Shown piece after piece: positions 28,870 through 35,868 of a stretch of 64,000 nt of DNA. The DNA comes from Sphingobium sp. OAS761 (GTDB lineage: Bacteria > Pseudomonadota > Alphaproteobacteria > Sphingomonadales > Sphingomonadaceae). A program made the position numbers and the translations under genes. The stretch covers positions 186,001 to 250,000 of the forward strand of contig NZ_JALJVY010000002.1 in assembly GCF_024168485.1 (NCBI RefSeq). The letters are read 5' to 3'. Position 1 is the stretch's first letter. Each line of letters starts with the position of its first letter. The notes under the pieces were generated by a model, which was given only the letters and a program-made list of their open reading frames with translations, did no database searches and was not told the DNA's origin.

Positions 28870-28980
28870 ATGAAAGATGTCCGCGAAAAGGCGCTCAAGG
28901 CCTGGAAGCGGGAATGGAAAATCCGGCTGGCCGAAGAAAATAATCCAGATTGGCGCGATATGTCAGGCGTTATCCTCTGA
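28870..28980 (+). pseudogene. Remnant of a second GIY-YIG nuclease gene
   Basis: Only the C-terminal part remains: KALKAWKREWKIRLAEENNP, then DWRDMSGVIL and a stop at 28978. It matches the C-terminus of the broken gene at 15.4-15.7 kb nearly perfectly. The catalytic GIY-YIG half is missing, and the bases before CCGCGAAAAGG are unrelated apart from a short CACATGA. A chance ATG at 28870 gives a 36-codon frame that is unlikely to be functional. Confidence 0.85.
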
Positions 28981-29052
28981 CCGCCTGAGACCCCAGCGTT
29001 CGCTGGGGTGACGGCAGGGGAGTGGCCGCTTCCAGATACCAACTGTGCGACT
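28881..29052. repeat. 172-bp dispersed duplication, copy 2
   Basis: The reverse complement of 15378-15549 with 7 substitutions. It contains the palindrome element (28982-29014), here with GTTC in place of CTTC in the loop, and ends at GTGCGACT. The 5' part of the nuclease gene and the partner palindrome are absent. Confidence 0.9.
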
Positions 29053-29347
29053 TCCAATGGCAATCTTTGGTCGTTCCCTGCCATCCCCTCGACAATATCC
29101 GCGCCCCGTTCCATCCGAACCCAGCCCGACCGCGGCGCGACTGCATCCTTGCACGAAGCCCGGACCGATGCCCGCGGCATCCCCATCCGGACTTCCGGCG
29201 ATGTGCGAAAACCTAGCCCGTCCGGTCATCTGTAGGACAGGAAAATCTCGCTTGCCGTCCATCGGGAACGACACGTCTATGAAATGGGAGGAAAACAGGA
29301 AAATCCGCTAACCAAAATAGCAGAAATCCCCGAACCATATCCTCACC
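29053..29347. other. Intergenic, no supported gene
   Basis: About 295 bp between the duplicated module and a small minus-strand gene. It becomes A/T-richer toward 29280-29340. I see no clear coding, hairpin or promoter signal. Confidence 0.45.
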
Positions 29348-29530
29348 TTATCGCAGCTTCGCGATGTTCAGCCCATCCTGTTTCGCCCGCGCCTTGGTCG
29401 ATTCCTCGCTGCGGGTCAGCGCCTTGGCGATGGCTTTGAGCGCCATGCCCTTCTTCGCCAGCGTGTGCAGCTTCTGAATCTCGTCCTGGGTCCAGGGCTG
29501 CTTGTGGCGCTCGAAGCGATCTCCGGCCAT
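29348..29530 (-). CDS. Small helical hypothetical protein, 60 aa
   Basis: A 60-residue basic protein with a PWTQDEIQKLHTLAKKGMAL stretch followed by KAIAKALTRSEESTKARA. This resembles small SANT/Myb-like or helix-turn-helix proteins widespread in alphaproteobacteria, so DNA binding is plausible but unproven. The stop of purA lies downstream-adjacent: the gene starts 5 bp after the purA stop on the same strand, suggesting cotranscription with purA. Confidence 0.75.
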   Translation of the reverse strand: MAGDRFERHKQPWTQDEIQKLHTLAKKGMALKAIAKALTRSEESTKARAKQDGLNIAKLR

Positions 29531-29535
29531 GGCGA

Positions 29536-30825
29536 TCAGTCCGCGAAGGGATCGCGCACGAGGATCGTGTCCTCGCGCTCGGGGCTGGTGGAGACGAGCG
29601 TGACCGGGCAGCCGATCAGCTCCTCGATCCGGCGGATATATTTGATCGCCTGCGCCGGCAGGTCCGCCCAGCTGCGCGCGCCCGCCGTGGTGTCGCTCCA
29701 GCCGCCGATCGTTTCGTAGATCGGCTCCGCGCGCGCCTGGTCCTGCGCATGGGCGGGGAGATAGTCGAATGTCCTCTCGCCGATCTTGTAGCCGACACAG
29801 ATTTGCAGTTCCTCAAACCCGTCGAGCACGTCGAGCTTGGTGAGCGCGATGCCGGTGACGCCCGACACGGCGACCGACTGGCGCACCAGCACGGCGTCGA
29901 ACCAGCCGCAGCGGCGCTTGCGGCCCGTGACGGTGCCGAATTCATGGCCCCGCTCGCCCAGGCGCTGGCCAATGTCATTATCCTGTTCGCTGGGGAAAGG
30001 GCCGGAGCCGACGCGGGTGGTGTAGGCCTTTGTAATGCCGAGCACGAAGCCCGCGCCGCTGGGGCCAAGGCCGGTGCCGCTCGCCGCCGTGCCCGCCACC
30101 GTGTTGGACGAGGTGACGAAGGGATAGGTGCCATGATCGATGTCGAGCAAGGTGCCCTGCGCCCCTTCGAACAGGATGCGCTTGCCCTCGCTCTTGGCCT
30201 TGTTGAGCGTCAGCCAGACTGGCTTGACGAAGGGCAGGATGAAGGATGCGATTTCCGTGAGCTCGGCGATCAGCGCGGCGCGGTCGATCGGCGCTTCATT
30301 GAAGCCCGCCCGCAGCGCGTCATGATGCGCGGTCAGCCGGTCGATCTGCGGGCCGAGGTCATCGAGATGGGCGAGATCGCACACGCGGATGGCGCGGCGA
30401 CCGACCTTGTCCTCATAGGCGGGGCCAATGCCGCGCCGGGTGGTGCCGATCTTGCCCGCGCCGCTTGCATCCTCACGCAGACCATCAAGGTCGCGGTGGA
30501 AGGGCAGGATCAGCGGGCAGGTTTCAGCGATCTGGAGATTGTCGGGCGTGATCTCCACCCCCTGCCCCTTCAATTTGGCGACCTCGTCCCGGAAATGCCA
30601 GGGGTCGAGCACCACGCCATTGCCGATGACCGACAGCGTGCCGCGCACGATGCCCGAAGGGAGCAGCGAAAGCTTGTAGACCTTGTCCCCCACGACCAGA
30701 GTGTGGCCGGCATTATGACCGCCCTGGAAGCGGGCGACGACATCGGCGCGTTCGGACAGCCAGTCGACGATCTTGCCCTTGCCCTCGTCACCCCATTGGG
30801 CGCCGATCACGGTCACATTTGCCAT
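29536..30825 (-). CDS. purA: Adenylosuccinate synthetase
   Basis: A 429-residue enzyme joining IMP and aspartate with GTP, the first committed step to AMP. The N-terminal [16 protein letters not shown] loop and [11 protein letters not shown] are diagnostic. [10 protein letters not shown] and the C-terminal [19 protein letters not shown] complete the family pattern. It reads in the same direction as hisZ, serA and serC, but is separated from hisZ by 1.8 kb of repeats and two plus-strand genes, which looks like an insertion. Confidence 0.97.
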   Translation of the reverse strand: MANVTVIGAQWGDEGKGKIVDWLSERADVVARFQGGHNAGHTLVVGDKVYKLSLLPSGIVRGTLSVIGNGVVLDPWHFRDEVAKLKGQGVEITPDNLQIAETCPLILPFHRDLDGLREDASGAGKIGTTRRGIGPAYEDKVGRRAIRVCDLAHLDDLGPQIDRLTAHHDALRAGFNEAPIDRAALIAELTEIASFILPFVKPVWLTLNKAKSEGKRILFEGAQGTLLDIDHGTYPFVTSSNTVAGTAASGTGLGPSGAGFVLGITKAYTTRVGSGPFPSEQDNDIGQRLGERGHEFGTVTGRKRRCGWFDAVLVRQSVAVSGVTGIALTKLDVLDGFEELQICVGYKIGERTFDYLPAHAQDQARAEPIYETIGGWSDTTAGARSWADLPAQAIKYIRRIEELIGCPVTLVSTSPEREDTILVRDPFAD

Positions 30826-31207
30826 GGATACAATCCTTCCGCCCGCCGCGGTGACCGGCCATGCCCTTCGACGGGACTCGACATGCCGGTGGGATGAGGG
30901 ACGCGGGGGCGTCCGAATGCGGGGCGCGGGTTAGCCGCGTGGGGCCGCCGCGTCAAGGCTGGCCGCGCCGGAGCGTCGGGATAGTGGGGCGCAAGAACGT
31001 GTCGCCTTCGGCCGAAGTTCACAGTGTGGCAGGGCCTATGCGCCCATGAAGCGACCGCGACGCGACCATAAGGCGACCACGAAGCGACACCTGGCAAAGA
31101 CAGCGTCGACGGCCCGACGATGGGCGCGCGGCGCGGGGAAGCGGCGCGTTGCGGGCAGGGGGTGGCGGCGGGGCCGCAGGGGAAGGACGCGGGCGTCATC
31201 CCCTTCG

Positions 31208-31232
31208 GTAGATCAGAGAAAATCCTACATTG
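31208..31232. promoter_or_regulatory. 25-nt dispersed element, copy 2
   Basis: Reads GTAGATCAG, then AGAAAATCCTACATTG on the plus strand; 23 of 25 bases match the copy at 6936-6960. The element lies 383 bp upstream of the purA start, against 377 bp for the first copy and the aminotransferase start. Confidence 0.45.
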
Positions 31233-31296
31233 GAAGGGGGATGGAGGGATTTAGCGGTCGCCCGGCGGCCCGGCCACGGGTCGGAGAAGCTGGGCG

Positions 31297-31324
31297 GCCC
31301 TTCGACGGGCTCAGGGCGAACGGG
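31297..31324. repeat. Short imperfect palindrome
   Basis: CCCTTCGACGGGCTCAGGG followed by CGAACGGG. Sequences of this kind are common intergenic repeats in GC-rich proteobacteria; only one full copy is in this window, with a partial one near 30862. Confidence 0.55.
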
Positions 31325-31360
31325 ATTTATGTGGGAAGGGCCGGGAGCGGCTTATCGAGA

Positions 31361-31414
31361 GGGGGACACCCCTCCGTCTGGCCTACGGCCAGCCACCTCC
31401 CCTTGCAGAGGAGG
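31361..31414. repeat. Compound palindromic repeat
   Basis: Two nested inverted repeats: GTCTGGCC-TAC-GGCCAGCC in the middle, and CACCCCTCC / GGAGG-type arms outside (CCACCTCCCCTTGCAGAGGAGG). It resembles known intergenic repeats of sphingomonads. It sits in the gap between purA and the inserted small genes. Confidence 0.55.
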
Positions 31415-31504
31415 ATGGTCTGGGAGCGACCAGCTTTTGCCGTTAGCGGCAGCAAATGAGTTTCCCCATTGCAGACATAGCTGTGAGACGGCTAAATCGC
31501 GCGG

Positions 31505-31765
31505 ATGAAGAGGAAAGGCTCCTTTGCGATCTGGTGGAAGCCGCTGCCGCTGTGGCTAAAACTCGCAACGGTTTTGATCGCTTATCCGGCTTGGGCTTTA
31601 ACCTTGTATTGCATAGTATCGGGCAGAGCCAAGGATACTTTGGCGCTTTGGGCCGTCGGCGCTTTCGCACTATGCGTTCTCCTCCACATCATTTTTGACA
31701 GCCGCAACCGCCAAAAAGGCCTAGATCATCACGGCGTATTAGAACCGGACGGTGGACACGAATAA
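31505..31765 (+). CDS. Small membrane protein, 86 aa
   Basis: An 86-residue frame with two predicted membrane helices: LWLKLATVLIAYPAWALTLY at about 16-36 and LALWAVGAFALCVLLHIIF at about 46-65, then a polar tail. Base composition here is clearly less GC-rich than the surroundings. I recognise no family. An overlapping frame from 31456 has no such features and is less likely. It lies with the next gene in an accessory island between purA and hisZ. Confidence 0.5.
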   Translation: MKRKGSFAIWWKPLPLWLKLATVLIAYPAWALTLYCIVSGRAKDTLALWAVGAFALCVLLHIIFDSRNRQKGLDHHGVLEPDGGHE

Positions 31766-31868
31766 TCCAGTCGAAGCTGCCTATCGGCAATCGACCAGTT
31801 TCTGCCGCTCAAGCGCCTTGTCAGATTGCCCATTTACAGACGTTGCTTGGATCGCTCACAGTCACCTG

Positions 31869-32234
31869 ATGAAACAGGTGATACGTCATTCATGGGTATT
31901 TCTTGGGCTGGCATCGGCATGCCACGCGCCAACCGACTCAGATCGTTTTACCGAAATGTTCGATCTTCCAGTTTGCCCTACTGCTAAGATAGGAGGCAAT
32001 CCTAGCATCACGACAGAAACAGGGATGCTGGGCGGTTTCAGCTATGGTGCCGAAGCCTTCGGAGACCGACAATGCCTAAACCAACTTCGAGTGGAATTTG
32101 AGCGAAGAGCGCATGTCAAATGCAGCAAGGAAAGCCTTTGCCAAGGAAAGATCGGCAACAAATGGATGAGCATCCGCGATCAGGGCGACAGGATGATAGT
32201 CCGTATCATCATCAATAGCGCAAGTGGCAACTAA
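31869..32234 (+). CDS. Putative lipoprotein, 121 aa
   Basis: The frame is open from 31752, but the ATG at 31869 yields a lipoprotein signal (MKQVIRHSWVFLGLASAC) with a LASAC lipobox, so this start is preferred even though no Shine-Dalgarno is obvious. The mature part is 104 residues with four further cysteines (PVCP, DRQCLNQ, VKCSKESLC) that may form disulfides. No family recognised. Like its neighbour it is less GC-rich than the surrounding core genes, and probably acquired. Confidence 0.5.
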   Translation: MKQVIRHSWVFLGLASACHAPTDSDRFTEMFDLPVCPTAKIGGNPSITTETGMLGGFSYGAEAFGDRQCLNQLRVEFERRAHVKCSKESLCQGKIGNKWMSIRDQGDRMIVRIIINSASGN

Positions 32235-32281
32235 CCCTCACAAATCAACCCAAAACTGCCGGTCCGCTATCCACCCATTTC

Positions 32282-32394
32282 CGTCATTCCCACGACCCGA
32301 AGGCGGCCGCAGGCCAACGCGGGAACCCATTTCCTGACGGCAATGCCCGACGCTACGCTGGCGAAATGGGTCCCCGCTTGCGCGGGGCTGACGA
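32282..32394. repeat. Inverted pair of palindromic repeats
   Basis: The left unit (32282-32330) starts CGTCATTCCCACG and ends CGCGGGAACCCATTT, with an expanded loop. The right unit (32364-32394) reads AAATGGGTCCCCGCTTGCGC, then GGGGCTGACGA. The order, outside CGTCA, palindrome, CCCATTT inside, then inverted, matches the doublet pattern at 35.8 and 57.3 kb, though it belongs to another subtype. Confidence 0.6.
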
Positions 32395-32470
32395 TGGAGC
32401 GTGCTCTTGAGCGCAAGCGTCATGATGGAGGGGTCGCCGCGGCGCACCATGCCCTCTTGCTCTGCGCCTC

Positions 32471-32504
32471 CGCCTGAGATGCCAGCCTTCGCTGGCATGA
32501 CGGG
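32471..32504. repeat. Single palindrome of the GAAG/CTTC family
   Basis: CGCCTGAG, then ATGCCAGC-CTTC-GCTGGCAT, then GACGGG. It has the same inner and outer flanks as the right-hand element of the GIY-YIG cassette, with a changed stem that keeps pairing. I see no clear partner in inverted orientation nearby. The rest of 32235-32586 holds no supported gene. Confidence 0.75.
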
Positions 32505-32586
32505 ATGGGGTAGGCAATCTTCATGGCGGCCCGTGGCCGGTCAGGCGGCGGTTTGGCCTGAGCCTTCGTGCCGCCCATCCTTGCGA

Positions 32587-33711
32587 TCAATAGGCGCGCG
32601 GTTCGCTGCCATCGAGCCAGTGGGAACAGCGGTGGGCGGCGCCGTCTTCGCCTTCGCTGAGCGCGGCGATGGTGTGCCAGCCTTCGCCGCGTAGTTCCGC
32701 CGCGCGGGCGGGGTCGTGGCCCAAGGGCAGGAACAGGCGTTTCGGGCTGTCGCCGCCGAAACCCGCGTCGATCAGCGGGTCGGGATAGAGGGAAAAGCCC
32801 ATCGCCGGTTCATCCGCGCCGTCGGCGCTGGCAATGGCGTAGCTGCCGCCGCGGCCGATTTCGCCGATGAAGCCTTCGGCGAAGATCGAGAAGCCGAACC
32901 AGTTCTGGAATTCGAAGCCGTGCCGTTCGGTGGGGTCGAGCGTCAGGGTGATGTCCCAGCCGATCGGTTTCGCGATGGCGCGCAGGCCCGCGATGCGGCT
33001 GTCGATCGCGCCGCCGACGCTGGCACTGAACGCCTCCAGCCGGGTCATGGCGGCGTGGAACGGGCCGGTCGCTTCGATCAGCGGCAGGTAGGCGGCCGCT
33101 TCCGGGCCGATCGCCACCAGCGCGCCGGCGTCCTTGGCGTCCAGTTCGGCGCGCACCGCCTCGATCTGGCTCGGATCGAGCGGCAATGGCCCCGCCGCGA
33201 GCATGTCGACCAGATCGGGCAGGGTGAAATCGATGGTGATGCCGGTGACGCCCGCCGCCTGCAACGCCTCGATCGCGACATTGACGATCTCGACCGCGGC
33301 GGCCGCGCTGTCGCTGCCGATCAGTTCGGCGCCCAGTTGCAGTTTCTCGCGCTCGGGGCGGAGCTGGCTCGCCTTCAGGCGGATGACCGGCCCGGCATAG
33401 GAGAGGCGCAGCGGGCGCGGCGCGGCGGACAGGCGGGTGGCGGCGATGCGGCCGACCTGTGCGGTCATGTCCGGGCGGAAGGCCAGGTTGCGCTGCGACA
33501 CCGGATCGACCGCCCGCACCAGATCCTGCGGGCGCATGGATTTCAATCGCCGGGTCAGCGTATCCTCGAACTCCGCGAGCGGCGGCATGACCCGTTCATA
33601 GCCATGGGTCGCGACCGTATCGAGCACGCGGCGAACCAGCCGCGCTGACGATTCGGCCTGCGGCGGCAGGCGGTCGGATAGGCCTTCCGGCAGGAGGCTT
33701 GGCGGGATCAT
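32587..33711 (-). CDS. hisZ: ATP phosphoribosyltransferase regulatory subunit HisZ
   Basis: A 374-residue class II aminoacyl-tRNA-synthetase-like protein that activates the short form of HisG in histidine synthesis. Features are LLPEGLSDRLPPQAESSARL at the N-terminus, motif-2-like RNLAFRPDMTAQVGRIAATR, and RGGSYAIA near the C-terminus. It lacks the anticodon-binding domain of true HisRS, and is of HisZ length. The ATG at 33711 is chosen; in-frame codons upstream (with PNPPPMGGGS) are translated repeat sequence. hisG is not in the window. Confidence 0.93.
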   Translation of the reverse strand: MIPPSLLPEGLSDRLPPQAESSARLVRRVLDTVATHGYERVMPPLAEFEDTLTRRLKSMRPQDLVRAVDPVSQRNLAFRPDMTAQVGRIAATRLSAAPRPLRLSYAGPVIRLKASQLRPEREKLQLGAELIGSDSAAAAVEIVNVAIEALQAAGVTGITIDFTLPDLVDMLAAGPLPLDPSQIEAVRAELDAKDAGALVAIGPEAAAYLPLIEATGPFHAAMTRLEAFSASVGGAIDSRIAGLRAIAKPIGWDITLTLDPTERHGFEFQNWFGFSIFAEGFIGEIGRGGSYAIASADGADEPAMGFSLYPDPLIDAGFGGDSPKRLFLPLGHDPARAAELRGEGWHTIAALSEGEDGAAHRCSHWLDGSEPRAY

Positions 33712-33721
33712 GGCAGGCACC

Positions 33722-34108
33722 TTATGACTCCCTCCCCCCATGGGGGGAGGGTTGGGGAGAAGGGGTTTCATGCAACGCCTGCGCAATCATGCCCAGCACC
33801 CCTTCGATATTTCCCATCACATCGGGATTGCCGAAACGGATCACATGATAGCCCAGCGATTCCAGAAACCCTGTTCGCCGCGCGTCATAGCGATCCTGGG
33901 CGGAATGTGTATCCCCATCTGTTTCTATGATGAGGCGCGCGGCCTTTGACGCGAAATCGACGATATGGGGCGCGATGATCGTCTGGCGCGTGAATTGCTG
34001 ATTTTCGAAGCGATTGGCGCGCAGGGCGAACCAGAGCTTCTGTTCGGCGGGCGTGGGGTTGGCGCGCATCTGTCCGGCGCGCTGTTTCAACGTCGGATCG
34101 ATCCGCAT
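33722..34108 (-). CDS. DUF559 endonuclease-like protein
   Basis: A 128-residue protein of DUF559, a Vsr/PD-(D/E)XK nuclease relative. The conserved pattern is LKQRAGQMRANPTPAEQKLWFALR at the N-terminus, then HIVDFASKAARLIIETDGDTH with the catalytic-type acidic residues, and YHVIRFGNPDVMGN. The last 17 residues (PSPQPSPHGGRES) are read from the palindromic repeat that ends the cassette. It lies between serA and hisZ, with inverted repeat copies on both sides, so it is probably a mobile addition to this operon. Substrate and role are unknown. Confidence 0.88.
   Translation of the reverse strand: MRIDPTLKQRAGQMRANPTPAEQKLWFALRANRFENQQFTRQTIIAPHIVDFASKAARLIIETDGDTHSAQDRYDARRTGFLESLGYHVIRFGNPDVMGNIEGVLGMIAQALHETPSPQPSPHGGRES
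33725..33766. repeat. Palindromic repeat, downstream side of DUF559 gene
   Basis: CCCTCCCCCC-AT-GGGGGGAGGG (33730-33751) followed by TTGGGGAGAAGGGG. It overlaps the last codons of the DUF559 gene. It is an inverted relative of the repeat at 34114-34150. Confidence 0.8.
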
Positions 34109-34113
34109 CGCTG

Positions 34114-34150
34114 CCCCCCTCTCCCAACCCTCTCCCCGGCGGGGAGAGGG
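34114..34150. repeat. Palindromic repeat, upstream side of DUF559 gene
   Basis: CCCCTCTCCCAA followed by the perfect stem CCCTCTCCCC-GGC-GGGGAGAGGG (34128-34150). Together with 33725-33766 it brackets the DUF559 gene in inverted orientation. It ends 11 bp from the serA stop and may also terminate serA. Confidence 0.82.
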
Positions 34151-34161
34151 CTTTCAAGACA

Positions 34162-35742
34162 TCAGGCGAAGCGCAGCAGTTTCACCTGCTTGACGCCGGC
34201 AAGGTTGCAGATTTCCCAGCGCAGCGGCTCCGTCACCGTGCCGTCGACCGACAGCAGCAGCACGGCCTCGCCGCCCTGGTTGCGGCGGCCCAGGTGGAAG
34301 GTGCCGATATTGACCTCCGCCTGCCCCAGCGTCGAGCCCAGGCGACCGATGAAACCGGGCGCATCCTGATTGACGATGTAGAGCATGGTGCCGCCGATGT
34401 CGGCTTCCACCTTGATGCCGAACAGTTCGACAAGGCGCGGCTGGGCGTGGCCGAACAGCGTGCCCGCCACCGACTTGTCGCCATTTTCGGTGGAAACGGT
34501 GACGCGCACCAGCGTCTGGTAGTCGCCTTCGCGGTCATGGCGCACTTCGCGCACGTCGAGGCCGCGTTCCTTCGCCAGGAAGGGCGCGTTGACCATGTTC
34601 ACCGTGTCGGAATAGACGCGCATCAGGCCGGCGAGGACGGCGGCGGTGATCGGCTTCTGGTTCAGTTCGGCGGCATGGCCCTCCACCTCGACCGCGACGC
34701 CGGTGATGGCGTCGCCTTCAAGCTGGCCGACCAGCGAGCCCAGCTTTTCGGCCAGCGCCATATAGGGCTTGAGCTTGGGCGCTTCCTCGGCGCTGAGCGA
34801 AGGCACGTTCAGCGCGTTGGTGATGCCGCCGTCCAGCAGATAGTCGCTGAGCTGTTCGGCCACCTGAAGCGCCACATTCACCTGCGCCTCGTCGGTCGAC
34901 GCGCCCAGATGCGGCGTGCAGATGAAGCCCGGCGTGCCGAACAGCGGCGATTCCTTGGCCGGCTCGGCCTGGAACACATCGAGCGCCGCGCCCGCGACAT
35001 GACCCGAATCCAGGGCTTCCTTCAGCGCCGCCTCATCGATCAGGCCGCCGCGCGCGCAGTTGATGATGCGCACCCCCTTCTTGGTCTTGGCGAGGTTTTC
35101 CTTGCTGAGGATATTGCGCGTCTGGTCGGTCAGCGGCGTGTGCAGCGTGATGAAATCCGCCCGCGCGAGCAAGGTATCGAGATCGGCCTTTTCCACGCCC
35201 ATCTCGACCGCGCGTTCAGGCGTCAGGAACGGATCGAAGGCGACGACCTTCATCTTCAGGCCCAGCGCGCGGCTGGCGACGATGGAACCGATATTGCCCG
35301 CGCCGATGAGGCCCAGCGTCTTGCCGGTGACTTCCACGCCCATGAAGCCGTTTTTCGGCCACAGGCCCTGCTGCGTCTGGGCGTTCGCTTCCGGCAACTG
35401 GCGCGCGAGCGCGAACATCAGGGCGATGGCATGTTCGGCGGTGGTGATGCTGTTGCCGAACGGGGTGTTCATGACGATCACGCCCTTGGCGGAGGCATAG
35501 GGGATGTCGACATTGTCGACGCCGATGCCGGCACGACCGATGACCTTCAAATTGGTCGCGGCGTCGAGAATGTCCTTCGTCACCTTGGTCGAGGAGCGGA
35601 TGGCGAGGCCGTCATAGTCGCCGATGATCGCCTTCAGCTCATCGGGGGTCTTGCCGGTGATGACGTCGACATCGACGCCCCGGTCCTTGAAGATCGCGGC
35701 GGCGCGGGGGTCCATCTTGTCGGAAATAAGGACTTTGGGCAT
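34162..35742 (-). CDS. serA: D-3-phosphoglycerate dehydrogenase
   Basis: A 526-residue enzyme that starts serine synthesis by oxidising 3-phosphoglycerate with NAD. The NAD loop is LGLIGAGNIGSIVA, and the catalytic residues are in INCARGGLIDE (Arg), DVFQAEPA (Glu region) and CTPHLGASTDEA (His). A middle domain and a C-terminal ACT domain (VNQDAPGFIGRLGSTL) make it the long form, which is usually serine-responsive. The ATG at 35742 follows AAAGAAAGG. serC lies upstream on the same strand, across an inverted repeat pair. Confidence 0.96.
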   Translation of the reverse strand: MPKVLISDKMDPRAAAIFKDRGVDVDVITGKTPDELKAIIGDYDGLAIRSSTKVTKDILDAATNLKVIGRAGIGVDNVDIPYASAKGVIVMNTPFGNSITTAEHAIALMFALARQLPEANAQTQQGLWPKNGFMGVEVTGKTLGLIGAGNIGSIVASRALGLKMKVVAFDPFLTPERAVEMGVEKADLDTLLARADFITLHTPLTDQTRNILSKENLAKTKKGVRIINCARGGLIDEAALKEALDSGHVAGAALDVFQAEPAKESPLFGTPGFICTPHLGASTDEAQVNVALQVAEQLSDYLLDGGITNALNVPSLSAEEAPKLKPYMALAEKLGSLVGQLEGDAITGVAVEVEGHAAELNQKPITAAVLAGLMRVYSDTVNMVNAPFLAKERGLDVREVRHDREGDYQTLVRVTVSTENGDKSVAGTLFGHAQPRLVELFGIKVEADIGGTMLYIVNQDAPGFIGRLGSTLGQAEVNIGTFHLGRRNQGGEAVLLLSVDGTVTEPLRWEICNLAGVKQVKLLRFA

Positions 35743-35767
35743 GACGAATTGCCTTTCTTTGCAATGC

Positions 35768-35848
35768 GTCATCCTGACGAAGGTCAGGATCTCAGGCGGC
35801 CAGGTCGGACCTGGAGGCCCGAGATCCCAGCCTTCGCCGGGATGACGG
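35768..35848. repeat. Inverted pair of palindromes (empty doublet) between serC and serA
   Basis: Left unit ATCCTGAC-GAAG-GTCAGGAT (35771-35790) with CGTC outside and CTCAGGCGG inside. Right unit ATCCCAGC-CTTC-GCCGGGAT (35824-35843) with GAG inside and GACGG outside. The spacer carries a further palindrome, GGCCAGGTC-GGACCTGG. The flank and loop rules equal those of the GIY-YIG cassette, but no gene is inside. Confidence 0.85.
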
Positions 35849-35868
35849 GTATATCGGGGAAAAGAAGT

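Larger units (their letters stand above)
30826..31504. other. Intergenic, GC-rich, with 25-nt element and repeats
   Basis: About 680 bp upstream of purA. It has short iterated GCGACC-like words near 31045-31095, the 25-nt element at 31208-31232, and two palindromic repeats at 31297-31324 and 31361-31414. Long frames on both strands are arginine-rich without family character. Past 31440 base composition falls toward that of the two small genes that follow. Confidence 0.5.

Noticed and set aside
33712..33786. A 25-codon N-terminal extension of hisZ
   Set aside because: The residues PNPPPMGGGS are read from the repeat; the ATG at 33711 gives the usual HisZ start.
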